The notes beneath the pieces were generated by a model, which made no database searches, had not been told where the DNA came from, and saw only the letters and a program-made list of their open reading frames with translations. Made by a program: the position numbers and the translations under genes. DNA of 64,000 bases from Brevibacillus laterosporus (GTDB taxonomy: Bacteria; Bacillota; Bacilli; Brevibacillales; Brevibacillaceae), in contig NZ_JAUKFY010000007.1 of the NCBI RefSeq assembly GCF_030489605.1, positions 1 to 64,000 on the forward strand. Direction: 5' to 3'. This document shows positions 26,001 through 37,073 of this stretch, piece by piece (the first letter of the stretch is position 1; each line of letters opens with the position of its first letter).

Positions 26001-27346
26001 TTTACAGCAGCGATTTCAATAATGGTATGTTCATTCGCATTTAAACCTGTTGTCTCTGTATCAAATACGACATAAGGAGTCGTATCATCAATGGCGTAAT
26101 TCGTTGCTCCCCGATCTAGGTTATATACAATGTTAATACCATCTTCCACTACATAGGCTTCTAACCCTAGAATACATTTGACACCGTTCTTTTTCGCTAC
26201 ACTGTAAGCCTCAGGGAATGCCTGTACGACACCATGATCCGTAATCGCAACAGCTTTGTGCCCCCATTTAGCAGCTTGTGAAATGTAAGATTTAACGGAA
26301 ACAACTCCGTCTAACATGCTCATCGGAGTGTGGGCATGCAGCTCAACCCGTTTTTCCTCTGCTAGATCCTTACGTCCTTGCTGTTCAATCTGGTTGATGT
26401 CATTTGCCATCATTACCAGCTCGCGCATAAAGGTATCATGCTGAACGCTGCCGCGCGCTTTAATCCACATACCGTCCTTAATCGCTTCAAGTACTTTAAC
26501 ATCTTCCTTATCACGCGAAAAGATTTTGACAGTTAACGAATCCGTATAATCTGTCAAATGGAAAGTTAAAATGTGGCGTCCACTTTTCAATTCTTTAATT
26601 TCTGCATTAAAGACTGTACCCTGTATCGTAATTCGTCTTTCTTCCTCTTGAATCTCACTGATAGGTACAGGTTCCTCCTTGATGTCATATCCAATGGTAA
26701 CAGTGGTAATTGCTTCAGCTTCTTGTCCATTCTGACGCTCTTTCTCTGCTTGAGCCTGCTGCGTCATGACATTTTTAACCAACGCTCGTTCTTCTTCTTT
26801 ACGTTGCTCAATAAAGGCTTGCATAGCCGCGTCATTTTCTTCGGCTTGAAACAGAAAGCGCGGGCTTACCTGTGCAATCTTCCAAAATGCTTGGGTCAGT
26901 TGTTCATCTGCTTTTTTCGATTTCATAATATCTACTGCCATCTCAGTAGGTAACAATAGCTTTACTTGGTCCCCCGCTGTCTCCACTCGTCCTGTTTTAA
27001 GGGTACCTACCAATGTTTGCAAATGTGCATCTGGATCGCTTAGCAAGTAATCCCAGTATTCTTCCACCACAATATGTACGGGCGGCTGCAAGGAATAACG
27101 AAAAATCGCGTCAACCTTAGCTAAATGCGCAAAGGTTTGCTGCAATCGTTTCGTAAACGCACGATATATATCAACTGGCATCATTTTTTCAAATGTAAAG
27201 TGAAATATCCATTCTTTGGTTTGTTTATATACTTCCAGCTTCTCAATATACCCCTCGGTAAAATATCGCTCAACCATCTCTTGGGGAACCTCTAATTGCT
27301 TGAGGAGCAGAGAAAATCTATGTTTTTGTTCTGTTAATAGATCCAT
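23030..27346 (-). CDS. polC: DNA polymerase III PolC (Gram-positive replicative polymerase)
   Basis: A 1438-aa leading-strand replicase. In order: N-terminal domain (1-230), OB fold (about 235-325, RRITIQGTVFN) and a PHP domain beginning at VELHAHTPMSMLDG (about 335-420). A DEDD proofreading exonuclease is inserted in PHP (VFDTETTGLNA at 427-437, HNAEFD about 509). Then come the rest of PHP, four zinc-binding Cys (913, 916, 938, 941) and the palm with DIDLNFSG (967-974). The fingers and C-terminal part follow. Length equals B. subtilis PolC (about 1437). The ATG at 27346 has GAGAGGTGAG upstream. It stands between a strong terminator after proS and the rimP operon, so it is probably monocistronic. 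Confidence 0.98.
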   Translation of the reverse strand: MDLLTEQKHRFSLLLKQLEVPQEMVERYFTEGYIEKLEVYKQTKEWIFHFTFEKMMPVDIYRAFTKRLQQTFAHLAKVDAIFRYSLQPPVHIVVEEYWDYLLSDPDAHLQTLVGTLKTGRVETAGDQVKLLLPTEMAVDIMKSKKADEQLTQAFWKIAQVSPRFLFQAEENDAAMQAFIEQRKEEERALVKNVMTQQAQAEKERQNGQEAEAITTVTIGYDIKEEPVPISEIQEEERRITIQGTVFNAEIKELKSGRHILTFHLTDYTDSLTVKIFSRDKEDVKVLEAIKDGMWIKARGSVQHDTFMRELVMMANDINQIEQQGRKDLAEEKRVELHAHTPMSMLDGVVSVKSYISQAAKWGHKAVAITDHGVVQAFPEAYSVAKKNGVKCILGLEAYVVEDGINIVYNLDRGATNYAIDDTTPYVVFDTETTGLNANEHTIIEIAAVKMIGSEIIEEWTELIDPGILIGPKTTEITGITNEMLRGKQKLDVVLRRFKEFAGDSILVAHNAEFDQAFINACAIRVGMEPWTNSFLDTLPLARMLYPGMRNYRLGTLAKRFNVELINAHRALDDTVALAKVFQLMLKDVKEAEIKTLSELNERSNAQADYKSTRPFHATILVKNKEGLKNLYKLVSISHTETFFRVPRIMRSQITKYREGLLIGTACKEGELFQGILRGKPEQELEEIARFYDYIELQPLEHYKPLLRNETIPNTDVVKTYHETMIRIAEHLERPVVATGDVHFLHPQDHTFREVFLLSKGDPDANDQPPLYFMTTEEMLEAFSYLGEQKAKEIVVDNTNAIADMIEEVSPIPDRLYTPVIEGADEELRDMCYKKAKRIYGDPLPEIVEQRLEKELTSIIKHGFGVIYLISQRLVTKSLSDGYLVGSRGSVGSSFVATMSDITEVNPLPPHYVCPNCQHSEFIMDGSIGSGFDLKDKDCEKCGTRYMKDGQDIPFETFLGFKGDKVPDIDLNFSGDYQPRAHKYTQDLFGIDNVFRAGTIGTVAEKTAYGYVRKWAEERKLMLRGAEIARLVNGCTGAKRTTGQHPGGIIVLPDYMDMEDFCPIQFPADDVKSEWRTTHFDFHSIHDNLLKLDILGHDDPTVIRMLQDLTGLDPKQIPLDDPKTMSIFSSTEALGVTAEQIRTNMGTLGIPEFGTKFVRQMLEDTKPTTFAELVQISGLSHGTDVWLNNAQELIRNQTCKLSEVIGCRDDIMVYLIYKGLEPSQAFKIMESVRKGKGVSEEDQEEMRKHDVPEWYIGSCQRIKYMFPKAHATAYVMMAVRIAYCKVHHPLEFYATYFTVRADDFDIPLMVQGSAAIRQRIEEIEEKGHDAQPKEKSLLTVLEMALEMVERGFSFTNVDLYRSDAEKFLIDGDKLIAPFNAIPGLGTNAAISIVEAREQGEFLSKEDLLSRSKISKTILEYLDEQGALQGMPESNQLSLF

Positions 27347-27424
27347 TTTTTCTCACCTCTCGCTTTTCTCCTTCTCTACCTTACGACAAAATGCTAAGCA
27401 GAACCAACGGTAATATCTACATAG

Positions 27425-27458
27425 AAAAGGTACCCCTTGCGCTTCTGGGGTACCTTTT
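27425..27458 (-). terminator. Strong terminator after proS
   Basis: Perfect 12-bp stem AAAAGGTACCCC/GGGGTACCTTTT with a 10-nt loop. T-rich sequence follows on either strand (TTTTC on minus). It lies about 50 nt after the proS stop and separates the ispG-proS group from polC. Confidence 0.85.
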
Positions 27459-27509
27459 TCTCTTCTACAAATTTCAAAGCAAATCCTGCATTGCTTTTGA
27501 TACCTAACT

Positions 27510-29225
27510 CTATAGGTTTGCTAGCTGTTCTTTTACATAAGGAACAAGCTCGCTCACAGCTACCACAGTAGCTTCACCAGTACGTCTAATGCGAACTTCA
27601 ACAGTACCTGGTTCCAATTTATCAGACACCGTGATTCGAAGTGGCAAACCAAGTAAATCGGCATCCTTAAACTTAACACCAGCACGTTCCGTACGGTCAT
27701 CGTACAACACTTCTACTCCCGCTGCTTCCAATGCGGCTGTAATCTCTTCACTCATTTCACGCTGTTGATCAGATTTTACATTGATTGGAATTACATGAGC
27801 ATGATAAGGAGCAACTGATGCTGGCCAGATAATACCATTCTCATCGTTGTTTTGTTCAATTACCGCCGCCAGCGTACGAGATACGCCGATACCGTAGCAG
27901 CCCATGATCATTGTTTGTTCACGGCCATTCTCGTCTAAAAATTTTGCTCCGATTGGCTCTGAGTATTTTGTACCCAATTTAAATACGTGACCTACTTCTA
28001 CACCGCGGGCAAAAGCGATTGGAGCTTGTGTACGTGGGCAAACGTCACCCTCCTGAATATTTCGCAGATCAGCAAAACGAGATACGTGATAATCCCGTCC
28101 ATACTGCGCGTTCTTCAAGTGGTAATCTACTTCATTTGCCCCAATGACGGCACTAGCTACCTCTTGAACGTAGTTGTCCGCTACTACCTCAATTTTTTTC
28201 CCCTCAGCACCGACAGGACCAACAAAACCAACTGGAGCACCTAGCTTCTCAGTGATTTCTGCTTCAGTTGCCATGCGTACATCAATTGCGTCAAACATAT
28301 TTTTAAGCTTCACTTCGTTCAATTCGTGATCACCACGAATTAAAACAAGTACAAACTGATCATCCACCATGTATGCTAAGCTTTTCACGATGTCTTTGCC
28401 TTCAACGCCCAGACCCTCTTTTAATTGCTCGATGGTTTTGATGTTTGGTGTGTGAATTTTTTCCAATGGGGCTACATCTACTTCTACGGAAGTTGGTCCG
28501 TTATACAAAACTTCCGCTTTCTCCAGATTAGCTGCATAATCGCCGTCTGTAGAATATGCAATCGTATCTTCACCGATTTCACACAATGCCATAAATTCAT
28601 ACGTTCCGGTTCCGCCAATAGAACCCGCATCTGCTTCCACCGCACGATAATTGAGTCCAACACGCGTAAAAATACGGTGATAAGCATGGAACATATCATC
28701 AAAGCTCTTATCCAAGCCCTCTTGAGTTGTATCAAAAGAATAAGCATCCTTCATCATAAATTCCCGGCAACGAATGAGTCCAAAGCGAGGGCGTACTTCA
28801 TCGCGGAATTTTGTTTGAATTTGATACAAGTTAATTGGCAGTTTTTTATAGGAGTTGATTTCACTGGCTACTAAAGTAGCTACAACCTCCTCATGAGTTG
28901 GCCCTAAAGCAAAACGACGATCATGACGATCGCGTAAACGCATCAATTCAGGACCATAATGATCCCAGCGGCCACTTTTCTCCCAAATTTCTGCCGGCTG
29001 AATCGTTGGCATTAAAATCTCTTGTGCACCTGCGTTATTCATTTCTTCACGCACGATATTTTGAATTTTTTGGAGGACACGCAGAGCTATCGGCATAAAT
29101 GTATAGATACCGGAAGCTAACTGTCTTGCAAGACCAGCACGCAACAACAGTTTATGACTGGCAATCTCTGCGTCTGCTGGTACCTCGCGTAAAGTAGGGA
29201 TTAGTAATTGGCTTTGCCTTAACAC
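27510..29225 (-). CDS. proS: Prolyl-tRNA synthetase
   Basis: A 571-aa class II aminoacyl-tRNA synthetase of the bacterial type, with an editing (INS) domain inserted about residues 220-400. Motif 2 [25 protein letters not shown] and motif 3 [17 protein letters not shown] are present. The anticodon-binding domain follows (about 470-565). GTG at 29225 is chosen since GGAGGAAC lies 7 nt upstream; the frame continues seven codons further without a site. B. subtilis ProS is about 564 aa and lies in the same rasP-proS-polC order. Here ispG has been placed between rseP and proS. Confidence 0.96.
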   Translation of the reverse strand: MLRQSQLLIPTLREVPADAEIASHKLLLRAGLARQLASGIYTFMPIALRVLQKIQNIVREEMNNAGAQEILMPTIQPAEIWEKSGRWDHYGPELMRLRDRHDRRFALGPTHEEVVATLVASEINSYKKLPINLYQIQTKFRDEVRPRFGLIRCREFMMKDAYSFDTTQEGLDKSFDDMFHAYHRIFTRVGLNYRAVEADAGSIGGTGTYEFMALCEIGEDTIAYSTDGDYAANLEKAEVLYNGPTSVEVDVAPLEKIHTPNIKTIEQLKEGLGVEGKDIVKSLAYMVDDQFVLVLIRGDHELNEVKLKNMFDAIDVRMATEAEITEKLGAPVGFVGPVGAEGKKIEVVADNYVQEVASAVIGANEVDYHLKNAQYGRDYHVSRFADLRNIQEGDVCPRTQAPIAFARGVEVGHVFKLGTKYSEPIGAKFLDENGREQTMIMGCYGIGVSRTLAAVIEQNNDENGIIWPASVAPYHAHVIPINVKSDQQREMSEEITAALEAAGVEVLYDDRTERAGVKFKDADLLGLPLRITVSDKLEPGTVEVRIRRTGEATVVAVSELVPYVKEQLANL

Positions 29226-29257
29226 ACAAGTTCCTCCTTTGATCAAATCAACACGTT

Positions 29258-30322
29258 CTATTTCTCTTCCATGATTGTGTTGATTTCTTTCATTAACTCT
29301 TCAAAAAGTTCATCTTCTTTTACTTTACGGACGATTTCACCGTTGCGGAAGATTAGTCCCTCTCCATTACCGCCGGCTACACCCACATCAGCCTCACGTG
29401 CTTCACCTGGTCCGTTAACTGCACATCCCATAACAGCTACCTTCAATGGTTTCTTCAGCGTGCTAACTGCGTCTTCCACCTTTGTTGCCAATCCGATCAG
29501 ATCAATGGCACAACGACCACAAGATGGGCACGCAATTACTACTGGATCATTATTTACGATATCTAGACTGCGCAAAATCTGTTTCGCTACCTTAATCTCT
29601 TCAACAGGGTCGGCAGTGAGGGATACGCGAATTGTGTCACCGATCCCCATGGATAAAACCGTACCAATTCCTACAGCAGATTTAATGCTACCAGAGAACT
29701 GTGTACCAGCTTCTGTTACCCCTACATGTAACGGGTAAGGGCGACGTTGGGCCATTAACGAATACGTCTGAATCATGGTTGGAACATCTGAAGATTTTAG
29801 TGAGATCGTAATATTATCATAGTTCAGGTCTTCTAAAATCTCCACATGGTTCATAGCTGATTCCACGATCGCTTCTGGACTAGGATATCCGTATTTATCT
29901 AATAAACGTCTTTCTACTGAACCTGAGTTTACACCAATACGGATAGGAACATTTCGTTCACGACAAGCATCAACTACTGCCTGAGTTCGTTTCCGATTTC
30001 CAATATTCCCTGGATTAATTCGTATTTTATCAATGCCGCTCTCCAATGCTGTAAGCGCTAGTCGATAGTCAAAATGGATATCAGCTACTAACGGCAATGG
30101 AGAACGTTCCTTAATTTGCTTGATTGCTTTTGCAGCATCTTCATTAACAACCGCTAAACGAACAATTTGGCATCCAGCTTCATGCAATTGCTCTATTTGT
30201 TTGAGCGTAGCTTCTACATCACGCGTATCAGCGGTGGTCATAGATTGGATAACCACACTTTTTTGTCCTCCAATTTGGACTCCGCCTACAAATACCGGTT
30301 TGGTCTCCTCGCGCTTATACAA
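29258..30322 (-). CDS. ispG: 4-hydroxy-3-methylbut-2-en-1-yl diphosphate synthase
   Basis: A 354-aa [4Fe-4S] enzyme (GcpE) converting MEcPP to HMBPP in the MEP isoprenoid pathway. The TIM-barrel half starts [26 protein letters not shown]. The iron-sulfur Cys are in CPSCGRC and [12 protein letters not shown] near the C-terminus. TTG at 30322 is favoured over a GTG three codons upstream that almost touches the AAAGGAG site. With dxr, uppS and cdsA nearby, the region supplies undecaprenyl phosphate and lipids. Confidence 0.95.
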   Translation of the reverse strand: MYKREETKPVFVGGVQIGGQKSVVIQSMTTADTRDVEATLKQIEQLHEAGCQIVRLAVVNEDAAKAIKQIKERSPLPLVADIHFDYRLALTALESGIDKIRINPGNIGNRKRTQAVVDACRERNVPIRIGVNSGSVERRLLDKYGYPSPEAIVESAMNHVEILEDLNYDNITISLKSSDVPTMIQTYSLMAQRRPYPLHVGVTEAGTQFSGSIKSAVGIGTVLSMGIGDTIRVSLTADPVEEIKVAKQILRSLDIVNNDPVVIACPSCGRCAIDLIGLATKVEDAVSTLKKPLKVAVMGCAVNGPGEAREADVGVAGGNGEGLIFRNGEIVRKVKEDELFEELMKEINTIMEEK

Positions 30323-30363
30323 AGTAAGCACACTCCTTTATCTGTTTCTCTCTACATGTTGAA

Positions 30364-31623
30364 TTACTGTAAAAAGAGACGTTGTATATCATTCCAAGTC
30401 ACAACTAGAATTAACATCATCAATAAAGCAAAACCAACAAAGTGAACCATGCCTTCTTTGTTAGGATCAATTGGTTTACCGCGCAATGCCTCAATGGCAA
30501 TGAACACAAGGCGTCCACCGTCTAAGGCAGGAATTGGCAGCAAATTAAAAATACCAAGGTTAATACTCAAAAGCGCTGTCCATGTAAAGAGTGCCGCAAG
30601 ACCATTTTGTGCGAATTGACTGGTCATTGTAAAGATCCCTGCTGGCCCACTTAAATCCTTCACACTTACATGACCCGTAAAGAGCTGTGCAAGATTGGTG
30701 AAGATGGTTTTCGTCCAGAAGATCGTTTGGTCAACACCATGCGTCAGCGCTAATCCGATCTCTCTTTTAACACCGGCACCAACCATTATTTTACCCTGTT
30801 CATTTACCTGTACGGGTACGACCATGTCTTGCCCATCTCTGTTGATCTTCATTTCAATATTTTTATTAGGGGATGCATTAACAGCTCCCACAAACTGGTT
30901 CCAATCATTTATTGGTGTCCCATCGATGCTAATAATGCGATCTCCCTGTTTCAGCCCGGCCTGATAAGCAGGTCCATCCGGAATAACTTGGCCTAAAACA
31001 GCATCTTTTGACGGAGTTCCGAAGAATAAAGCACCCATCACAAAGATAACAAAAGCTAAAATAAAGTTAGCAGCAGGTCCAGCAAAAATAGCTAGGAAAC
31101 GTTGCCATATTGTTTTCCCTTTAAATTGACGATTAAAAGGAGCAATCTGTACTTCCTTGCCTTCAATCACTAGCATCGTCTGAGGATCAACAGCAAATGT
31201 CTTCACTTCTCCCTGTATATCCAAAGTCATGATCAAATCATGCTCCAGATCATGACGAACCACATTACCAATCGTTGCATGATTGGGGATATCTTTAGGA
31301 GTAACATAAATGTGAGAAATCTGATTAGCTTGGTTGAATAAAACCCCGACCTCCATATGAGGTTGTAACACTTCCATCTCAGGGTCTTCACCTGCCATTC
31401 GAACCATACCGCCGATCGGTAACCAACGCAACGTATATTCTGTTTCGCCCCTCTTAAAGCTAAACATTTTTGGTCCCATTCCCAGAGCGAACTCACGGCA
31501 TAAAATACCTGCCCGTTTTGCTAACAAAAAATGGCCCATTTCATGGAAAAAGACCAACAATCCAAAAATAACTACGAAGGCGATTACCGATCCAAAACCA
31601 ATCTGTACGGGAGGCATTTGCAT
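30364..31623 (-). CDS. rseP: Site-2 intramembrane protease RseP/RasP
   Basis: A 419-aa S2P zinc metalloprotease with TM segments near 8-26, 180-205, 350-370 and 395-415. The active site HEMGH is at residues 27-31 in the first TM and the second metal motif NLLPIPALDGGRL is in the third. A PDZ domain (about 225-300, GPAYQAGLKQGDRIISIDG) sits between. The B. subtilis orthologue RasP (about 422 aa) cleaves RsiW, RsiV and FtsL after a site-1 cut. The ATG at 31623 has AAAGGTGG upstream, and the in-frame extension to 31665 lacks one. Gene order dxr-rasP-(ispG)-proS-polC is conserved. Confidence 0.95.
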   Translation of the reverse strand: MQMPPVQIGFGSVIAFVVIFGLLVFFHEMGHFLLAKRAGILCREFALGMGPKMFSFKRGETEYTLRWLPIGGMVRMAGEDPEMEVLQPHMEVGVLFNQANQISHIYVTPKDIPNHATIGNVVRHDLEHDLIMTLDIQGEVKTFAVDPQTMLVIEGKEVQIAPFNRQFKGKTIWQRFLAIFAGPAANFILAFVIFVMGALFFGTPSKDAVLGQVIPDGPAYQAGLKQGDRIISIDGTPINDWNQFVGAVNASPNKNIEMKINRDGQDMVVPVQVNEQGKIMVGAGVKREIGLALTHGVDQTIFWTKTIFTNLAQLFTGHVSVKDLSGPAGIFTMTSQFAQNGLAALFTWTALLSINLGIFNLLPIPALDGGRLVFIAIEALRGKPIDPNKEGMVHFVGFALLMMLILVVTWNDIQRLFLQ

Positions 31624-31768
31624 AGATATAGCCACCTTTCCTTCTATTTCGTGATTGAGAAGCACTCACCCGTTCTATCGAAACAGGACCACTACTCTAC
31701 TATATGTAGGTAAAGCGTCTAATCAGTACCCTGTCTCTGGCAAAGCTTTTCGCTCGTTTCTTTCCCTC

Positions 31769-32920
31769 TTATCTGCTCCAGTCTCGTGCAGCTTGCCGTG
31801 CCCATGCGTCAACTTCGTCAATCTCTTCTAAGGTAGGATGCGGACTCGTGTTGTGTAAGGCACATACCTGATGAACAAGCTCTTCAATTCCTACGATTGT
31901 TAGTTCATCCTGCAAAAACCGCGACACGGCAACTTCATTGGCTGCATTTAGCACAGCGGGCAGTGTACCGCCAACCTTGCCGCAATCGTACGCTAGTTTT
32001 AAGAGTGGATAGCGGGTGAAATCCATCTCTTTAAAATGAAGCGTCCCGCATTTCACGAGATCAAGTGTCTCAGTCGGCAACGGCCAGCGGCTTGGATAGG
32101 TAAGAGCGTACTGAATGGGAACCTTCATATCCGGTGTTCCCAATTGTGCTATCACGGCTCTATCTTTGTATTCTACCATAGAATGAATAATACTTTCATA
32201 GTGAAGAATTGTCTCTATCTGTTCATACGGCATTCCAAATAGCCAATGAGCTTCTAATACTTCAAATCCTTTATTCATCATAGTAGCTGAGTCAATCGTT
32301 ATTTTAGCTCCCATGCTCCAATTCGGATGTCGCAAAGCATCTTCTCGAGTTACATGAGCTAACTCATCTCGAGACAGATGGCGAAGTGATCCTCCTGAAG
32401 CAGTAATAACGAGTTTGGAAACATCCTGCCGATTCTCACCGTTTAGAGCCTGAAAAATGGCAGAATGCTCGCTGTCAACAGGAACAATTGTCGCCTGATG
32501 CCTTTGGGCAGCCTCCATGACCAGATGTCCTGCACTTACCAGGGTTTCCTTATTAGCAAGTCCAATTGTTTTGCCACGTTCAATCGCAGCCAGAGTTGGT
32601 TTTACTCCTACACTGCCTACTACTGCTGACATAACAAATGATGCTTGTGGATGTGTCGCTACCTCAATCAAGCCGTCTAATCCATGCACGATCTCTGCGG
32701 ATAAAACTCCAGCAAGGCGTTTCGATAACTCTCGTGCAAGCTCTTCTGTCCCTACGGAAATGAGTTCCGGTTTCGCATATAAAGCTTGTTCTTCTAGTAA
32801 GTCAATGTTAGTACCGGCTGCCATGGCTACAATGTTAAACTGATCGGGGTGCTGTTTCACTACTTCCATGGTACTTGTCCCGATCGAACCGGTAGAACCT
32901 AACAGCGATATGTTTTTCAC
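31769..32920 (-). CDS. dxr: 1-deoxy-D-xylulose 5-phosphate reductoisomerase
   Basis: A 383-aa NADPH-dependent enzyme, the committed step of the MEP pathway. The Rossmann motif [14 protein letters not shown] is at the N-terminus. [12 protein letters not shown] and TASGGSLR are catalytic segments, and [20 protein letters not shown] is diagnostic. GTG at 32920 is preferred over a GTG three codons upstream that belongs to the GAGGTG ribosome-binding site, and gives exactly the B. subtilis length. It sits between cdsA and rseP. Confidence 0.96.
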   Translation of the reverse strand: MKNISLLGSTGSIGTSTMEVVKQHPDQFNIVAMAAGTNIDLLEEQALYAKPELISVGTEELARELSKRLAGVLSAEIVHGLDGLIEVATHPQASFVMSAVVGSVGVKPTLAAIERGKTIGLANKETLVSAGHLVMEAAQRHQATIVPVDSEHSAIFQALNGENRQDVSKLVITASGGSLRHLSRDELAHVTREDALRHPNWSMGAKITIDSATMMNKGFEVLEAHWLFGMPYEQIETILHYESIIHSMVEYKDRAVIAQLGTPDMKVPIQYALTYPSRWPLPTETLDLVKCGTLHFKEMDFTRYPLLKLAYDCGKVGGTLPAVLNAANEVAVSRFLQDELTIVGIEELVHQVCALHNTSPHPTLEEIDEVDAWARQAARDWSR

Positions 32921-32961
32921 CCATCTCACCTCAAAACCCCTATTTATCTACGAGCTACTGC

Positions 32962-33810
32962 TTAAAACAAGCCAAACAAGTACAGTATCGGAAACACAAT
33001 AAGCATACTATCAAATCGGTCGAGAATGCCTCCATGCCCGGGTAGAATATGACCTGAATCCTTTACTGCGAAATGACGCTTGTAAGCTGATTCTACTAAA
33101 TCTCCTAGCGGACCGACAATACCTGTAATGGCTGCAATTGCTAAAGCTTGTCCCCACGGAAGAGCTCCGGGCACTTGCCAAAAGATCAAAAAGGCATCAA
33201 TTGCCCCGACAATCACAAGGGAGGCAAGGAAACCTCCAAGCGCTCCCTCTACTGTTTTATTTGGACTAATATCTGGCCATAATTTACGTTTACCAAATGC
33301 TTTTCCTGCAAAATAGGCTCCAGAATCGGTTGACCATACAGATAACAAGATGATAATCGTGAGCCAAAATCCAGTTAAACCTATCCCCCCGCGAGCGACG
33401 GCAACGTAGTGAAAACCATATCCTATGTATAACGCTCCGAGTAATACCAGAGCGGCATGTTCAATATGAAAGCGATTTTTACTAAGTACAGTATAAAATA
33501 GCAGCAAGAATAAAGGTAACAGCAGAATTTGACCCCATTCTACTGTGATTGCACCAATACCATTTACCTTCAAAAACCCGAGCACCGGGAATAATAACGC
33601 TGCGAGGTCTGGTTGCCATGCACTTATTAAAATCACATAGCCCAGTATGCCTGGAAAACTGAATGGCTTTATGCTGGCCATGCGTAAAAATTCAAAAAGG
33701 CCGATGAAGGCCATAAGTAATACAAGGGACGAGTACCAAATCCCCCCCAGATATACCAGGGTGAGAAAAACAACACCCCCAAGTAATCCGGTAATTATCC
33801 GTTCCTTCAC
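32962..33810 (-). CDS. cdsA: Phosphatidate cytidylyltransferase
   Basis: A 282-aa integral membrane enzyme making CDP-diacylglycerol from phosphatidate and CTP, the hub of phospholipid synthesis. About eight hydrophobic segments are seen. The C-terminal CDS signature SAYKRHFAVKDSGHILPGHGGILDRFDSM is complete. GTG at 33810, 8 nt after GAGAGG, is preferred over the GTG three codons earlier. It lies 18 nt after uppS. Confidence 0.95.
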   Translation of the reverse strand: MKERIITGLLGGVVFLTLVYLGGIWYSSLVLLMAFIGLFEFLRMASIKPFSFPGILGYVILISAWQPDLAALLFPVLGFLKVNGIGAITVEWGQILLLPLFLLLFYTVLSKNRFHIEHAALVLLGALYIGYGFHYVAVARGGIGLTGFWLTIIILLSVWSTDSGAYFAGKAFGKRKLWPDISPNKTVEGALGGFLASLVIVGAIDAFLIFWQVPGALPWGQALAIAAITGIVGPLGDLVESAYKRHFAVKDSGHILPGHGGILDRFDSMLIVFPILYLFGLF

Positions 33811-33828
33811 TTGTTCCACCTCTCCAGA

Positions 33829-34599
33829 TCAAACTGCGCCGTATCGACGAGCTCGACCTTGGTATTCAGCAATCGCCTGTACGAAATGCTCTCTGGAAAA
33901 ATCGGGCCAATACACATCCGTGAACCAAAATTCCGTATAAGCTAGTTGCCATAGCATGAAATTGCTAATACGAATTTCTCCGCTCGTGCGAATTAACAAA
34001 TCAGGTTCGGGAATTCCTTGTGTATATAAATGTGAGGCAATTGTTTCCTCATCAATTTGTTCAGGTGTCAGCTTGCCTTGGGCAATCAATTGAGCAATCT
34101 CTTTTGTCGCTTTTAAAATTTCATCACGCCCTCCATAATTAAGGGCAAAATTAAGTTGTAAGCCTGTATTATTTTTTGTCTTTTCCTCTGCTTCGATCAA
34201 TGCGTTTAAAGTATGAGAAGGTAAGCCTTCTCGTGAACCTATCATACGTATCCGAACATTTCGTTCAACTAATTCTACCAATTCAGTCGACAAGAACTCC
34301 TGTGGGAGCTTCATTAGAAAATCAACTTCGTCTTTAGGACGCTTCCAATTCTCTGTAGAAAAGGCGTACATCGTTAATACACCTACACCGATTTCATCAG
34401 CTGCTTTTACAACTTCTTTTACGGTTTTCATACCCTGATGGTGTCCAGCAACACGCGGTAAATTACGTTTTTTAGCCCAGCGTCCATTACCGTCCATAAT
34501 GACTGCTACATGGTGCGGAATGACTCCTGCCTGATCAAACGCATTGCTTTTATGTTCTTCCTGCCTACCGCTAAACATTTTTCCTAACCGTTCTAACAT
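33829..34599 (-). CDS. uppS: Undecaprenyl diphosphate synthase (isoprenyl transferase)
   Basis: A 256-aa cis-prenyltransferase that adds eight isopentenyl units to farnesyl diphosphate, yielding the lipid carrier for peptidoglycan and teichoic acids. Signature HHVAVIMDGNGRWAKKR with the Mg-binding Asp, GVLTMYAFSTENWKRP, and the C-terminal PEPDLLIRTSGEIRISNFMLWQLAYTE. ATG at 34599 has GGGGGAAACC upstream; the 11-codon extension has no site. Confidence 0.96.
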   Translation of the reverse strand: MLERLGKMFSGRQEEHKSNAFDQAGVIPHHVAVIMDGNGRWAKKRNLPRVAGHHQGMKTVKEVVKAADEIGVGVLTMYAFSTENWKRPKDEVDFLMKLPQEFLSTELVELVERNVRIRMIGSREGLPSHTLNALIEAEEKTKNNTGLQLNFALNYGGRDEILKATKEIAQLIAQGKLTPEQIDEETIASHLYTQGIPEPDLLIRTSGEIRISNFMLWQLAYTEFWFTDVYWPDFSREHFVQAIAEYQGRARRYGAV

Positions 34600-34635
34600 A
34601 CAGGTTTCCCCCAAAAAGAGAGATATAGACATAGC

Positions 34636-34657
34636 TCCCCCTCATTACAGAGGGGGA
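34636..34657 (-). other. Hairpin between frr and uppS
   Basis: TCCCCCTC/GAGGGGGA over a 6-nt loop, with no T-run directly after it on the minus strand. It may be a processing or stability element rather than a terminator. Confidence 0.5.
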
Positions 34658-34670
34658 ACATTTTCTCACA

Positions 34671-35228
34671 TTATACCTCGAGAATGTCCTTCTCTTTATC
34701 TTTTACGATTTTGTCAACTTCCGCAATAAACTTATCGGTCGTTTTTTGAACCGTTTCTTGATGACCGCGGGATTCATCCTCAGAGATTGAAGCCGCTTTT
34801 TCCAACTTTTTAATACCATCATTTGCATCGCGACGTACGTTGCGAATTGCTACTTTTGCATCTTCTCCACTCTTGTTTGCAACTTTTACTAAGTCGCGGC
34901 GGCGCTCTTCTGTAAGTGGTGGAACTGCAATGCGGATTACGGAACCATCATTAGTTGGTGTAAGTCCGATATCAGACTGCATGATTGCCTTATCGATATC
35001 TTTTAGAGCATTCTTATCCCAAGGCTGAACTTGTAGCATACGCGGTTCTGGAGCAACTACGTTAGCCAATTGATTGATTGGTGTTGGTGTACCATAGTAG
35101 TCTACCATGATTTTATCCAACATAGCCGGAGTCGCACGGCCAGCACGCAATGTCGCTAGGTCCTTTTTTAATGTTTGAATCGCCTTGCTCATGCGATCTT
35201 CCATATCCTTTAAAATGTTTTGTGGCAT
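34671..35228 (-). CDS. frr: Ribosome recycling factor
   Basis: A 185-aa tRNA-shaped factor that splits post-termination ribosomes with EF-G. Typical segments: [46 protein letters not shown] and [11 protein letters not shown]. The length is exactly that of the family. The ATG follows the pyrH stop directly (TAA-ATG), with GGGGGATG of pyrH as ribosome-binding site. Confidence 0.97.
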   Translation of the reverse strand: MPQNILKDMEDRMSKAIQTLKKDLATLRAGRATPAMLDKIMVDYYGTPTPINQLANVVAPEPRMLQVQPWDKNALKDIDKAIMQSDIGLTPTNDGSVIRIAVPPLTEERRRDLVKVANKSGEDAKVAIRNVRRDANDGIKKLEKAASISEDESRGHQETVQKTTDKFIAEVDKIVKDKEKDILEV

Positions 35229-35972
<744 letters not shown>

Positions 35973-36004
35973 TCATTTCGTATTGCTCTTATTTCGTGTC
36001 TTTC

Positions 36005-36040
36005 TTTAAAAATAGGGAACACAGCGGTGTTCCCTATTTT
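36005..36040 (-). terminator. Terminator after tsf
   Basis: Perfect 14-bp stem AAAATAGGGAACAC/GTGTTCCCTATTTT with a 4-nt loop and TTTTT on the minus strand, beginning 5 nt after the tsf stop. Confidence 0.9.
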
Positions 36041-36044
36041 CATC

Positions 36045-36929
36045 TTATTGCTTATTCACTTGCGCCATTACTTCAGCAGCAAAATCTTCTTGTTTCTTTT
36101 CAATACCTTCCCCAACTTGGAAGCGAGCAAAACCTTTGAAGCTAGCTCCTGCTTCTTTCAACAATTGAGAAACGCGTTTGTCTGGGTCTTTAACGAATGG
36201 TTGCTCTACTAAGCAATATTCTTCAAAGAATTTTGCCATGCGGCCTTCTACCATTTTGTCTACGATGTTAGCAGGCTTTCCTTCAGACAACGCTTGGTTT
36301 TTCAATACTTCACGCTCACGGTCAATAACGTCTTGAGAAACTTCTTCTCTCACGCCAAAACGTGGGTTAGAAGCTGCTGCGTGCATTGCAATGTCTTTTG
36401 CCAAAGCTTCATTGTCAGTGTCATTTAAAGCTACCAACGTACCGATTTTTCCACCCATGTGCAGGTATCCGCCGAAAATGCCGTTGTCAGCTTTTTCAAG
36501 GATTTCAAAGCGGCGGAAGCTGATGTTTTCACCAATTGTTGCGATTTTCGCGTTGATGATTGTACCCAAATCTTCTCCACCTTGGAAAGCTTGAGTCAAA
36601 GCTTCTTCAACAGTAGCAGGGCGAGCGTTTACTACATGTTCAGCGATATCTTTAACTAGTTGCTGGAACTCAGGGTTTTTAGCAACGAAGTCTGTTTCAC
36701 AGTTAACTTCTACTACTGCACCAAAGTTTCCGTTAATTGCAAATCCAGTCAAACCTTCAGCAGCGATACGTCCGGACTTTTTCGCAGCCTTTGCGATACC
36801 TTTTTCACGAAGTAGGTCAATCGCTTTTTCGATATCACCGTTTACTTCTTCTAGTGCGCGTTTGCAGTCCATCATACCCGCGCCTGTTCTTTCGCGCAAT
36901 TCTTTAACTGTTTGTGCCGTAATTGCCAT
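36045..36929 (-). CDS. tsf: Elongation factor Ts
   Basis: A 294-aa nucleotide-exchange factor for EF-Tu. The N-terminal UBA-like domain starts [24 protein letters not shown] and the [10 protein letters not shown] motif contacts EF-Tu. The core domains follow, with the dimerisation region after. Length fits (B. subtilis about 293). The ATG at 36929 has GGAGGATG upstream. It is cotranscribed with rpsB across a leaky terminator. Confidence 0.97.
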   Translation of the reverse strand: MAITAQTVKELRERTGAGMMDCKRALEEVNGDIEKAIDLLREKGIAKAAKKSGRIAAEGLTGFAINGNFGAVVEVNCETDFVAKNPEFQQLVKDIAEHVVNARPATVEEALTQAFQGGEDLGTIINAKIATIGENISFRRFEILEKADNGIFGGYLHMGGKIGTLVALNDTDNEALAKDIAMHAAASNPRFGVREEVSQDVIDREREVLKNQALSEGKPANIVDKMVEGRMAKFFEEYCLVEQPFVKDPDKRVSQLLKEAGASFKGFARFQVGEGIEKKQEDFAAEVMAQVNKQ

Positions 36930-37026
36930 TGAATTACATCCTCCTTCAACTAATCCGCAAGCATCTTATTTTGCCTACGTATGTAATGTGTGAAACTCTT
37001 CGTCGGGAGATACAATTGTATTCGTA

Positions 37027-37065
37027 GAAAAAGGTGGACGGGGTTCTGAAAACCCTCAGTCCACC
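37027..37065 (-). terminator. Terminator-like hairpin between rpsB and tsf
   Basis: Minus strand GGTGGAC/GTCCACC with inner GGGTT/AACCC and a following TTTTTC. It starts 9 nt after rpsB. No separate tsf promoter is obvious, so partial read-through probably sets the S2 to EF-Ts ratio. Confidence 0.8.
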
Positions 37066-37073
37066 CTCATTCA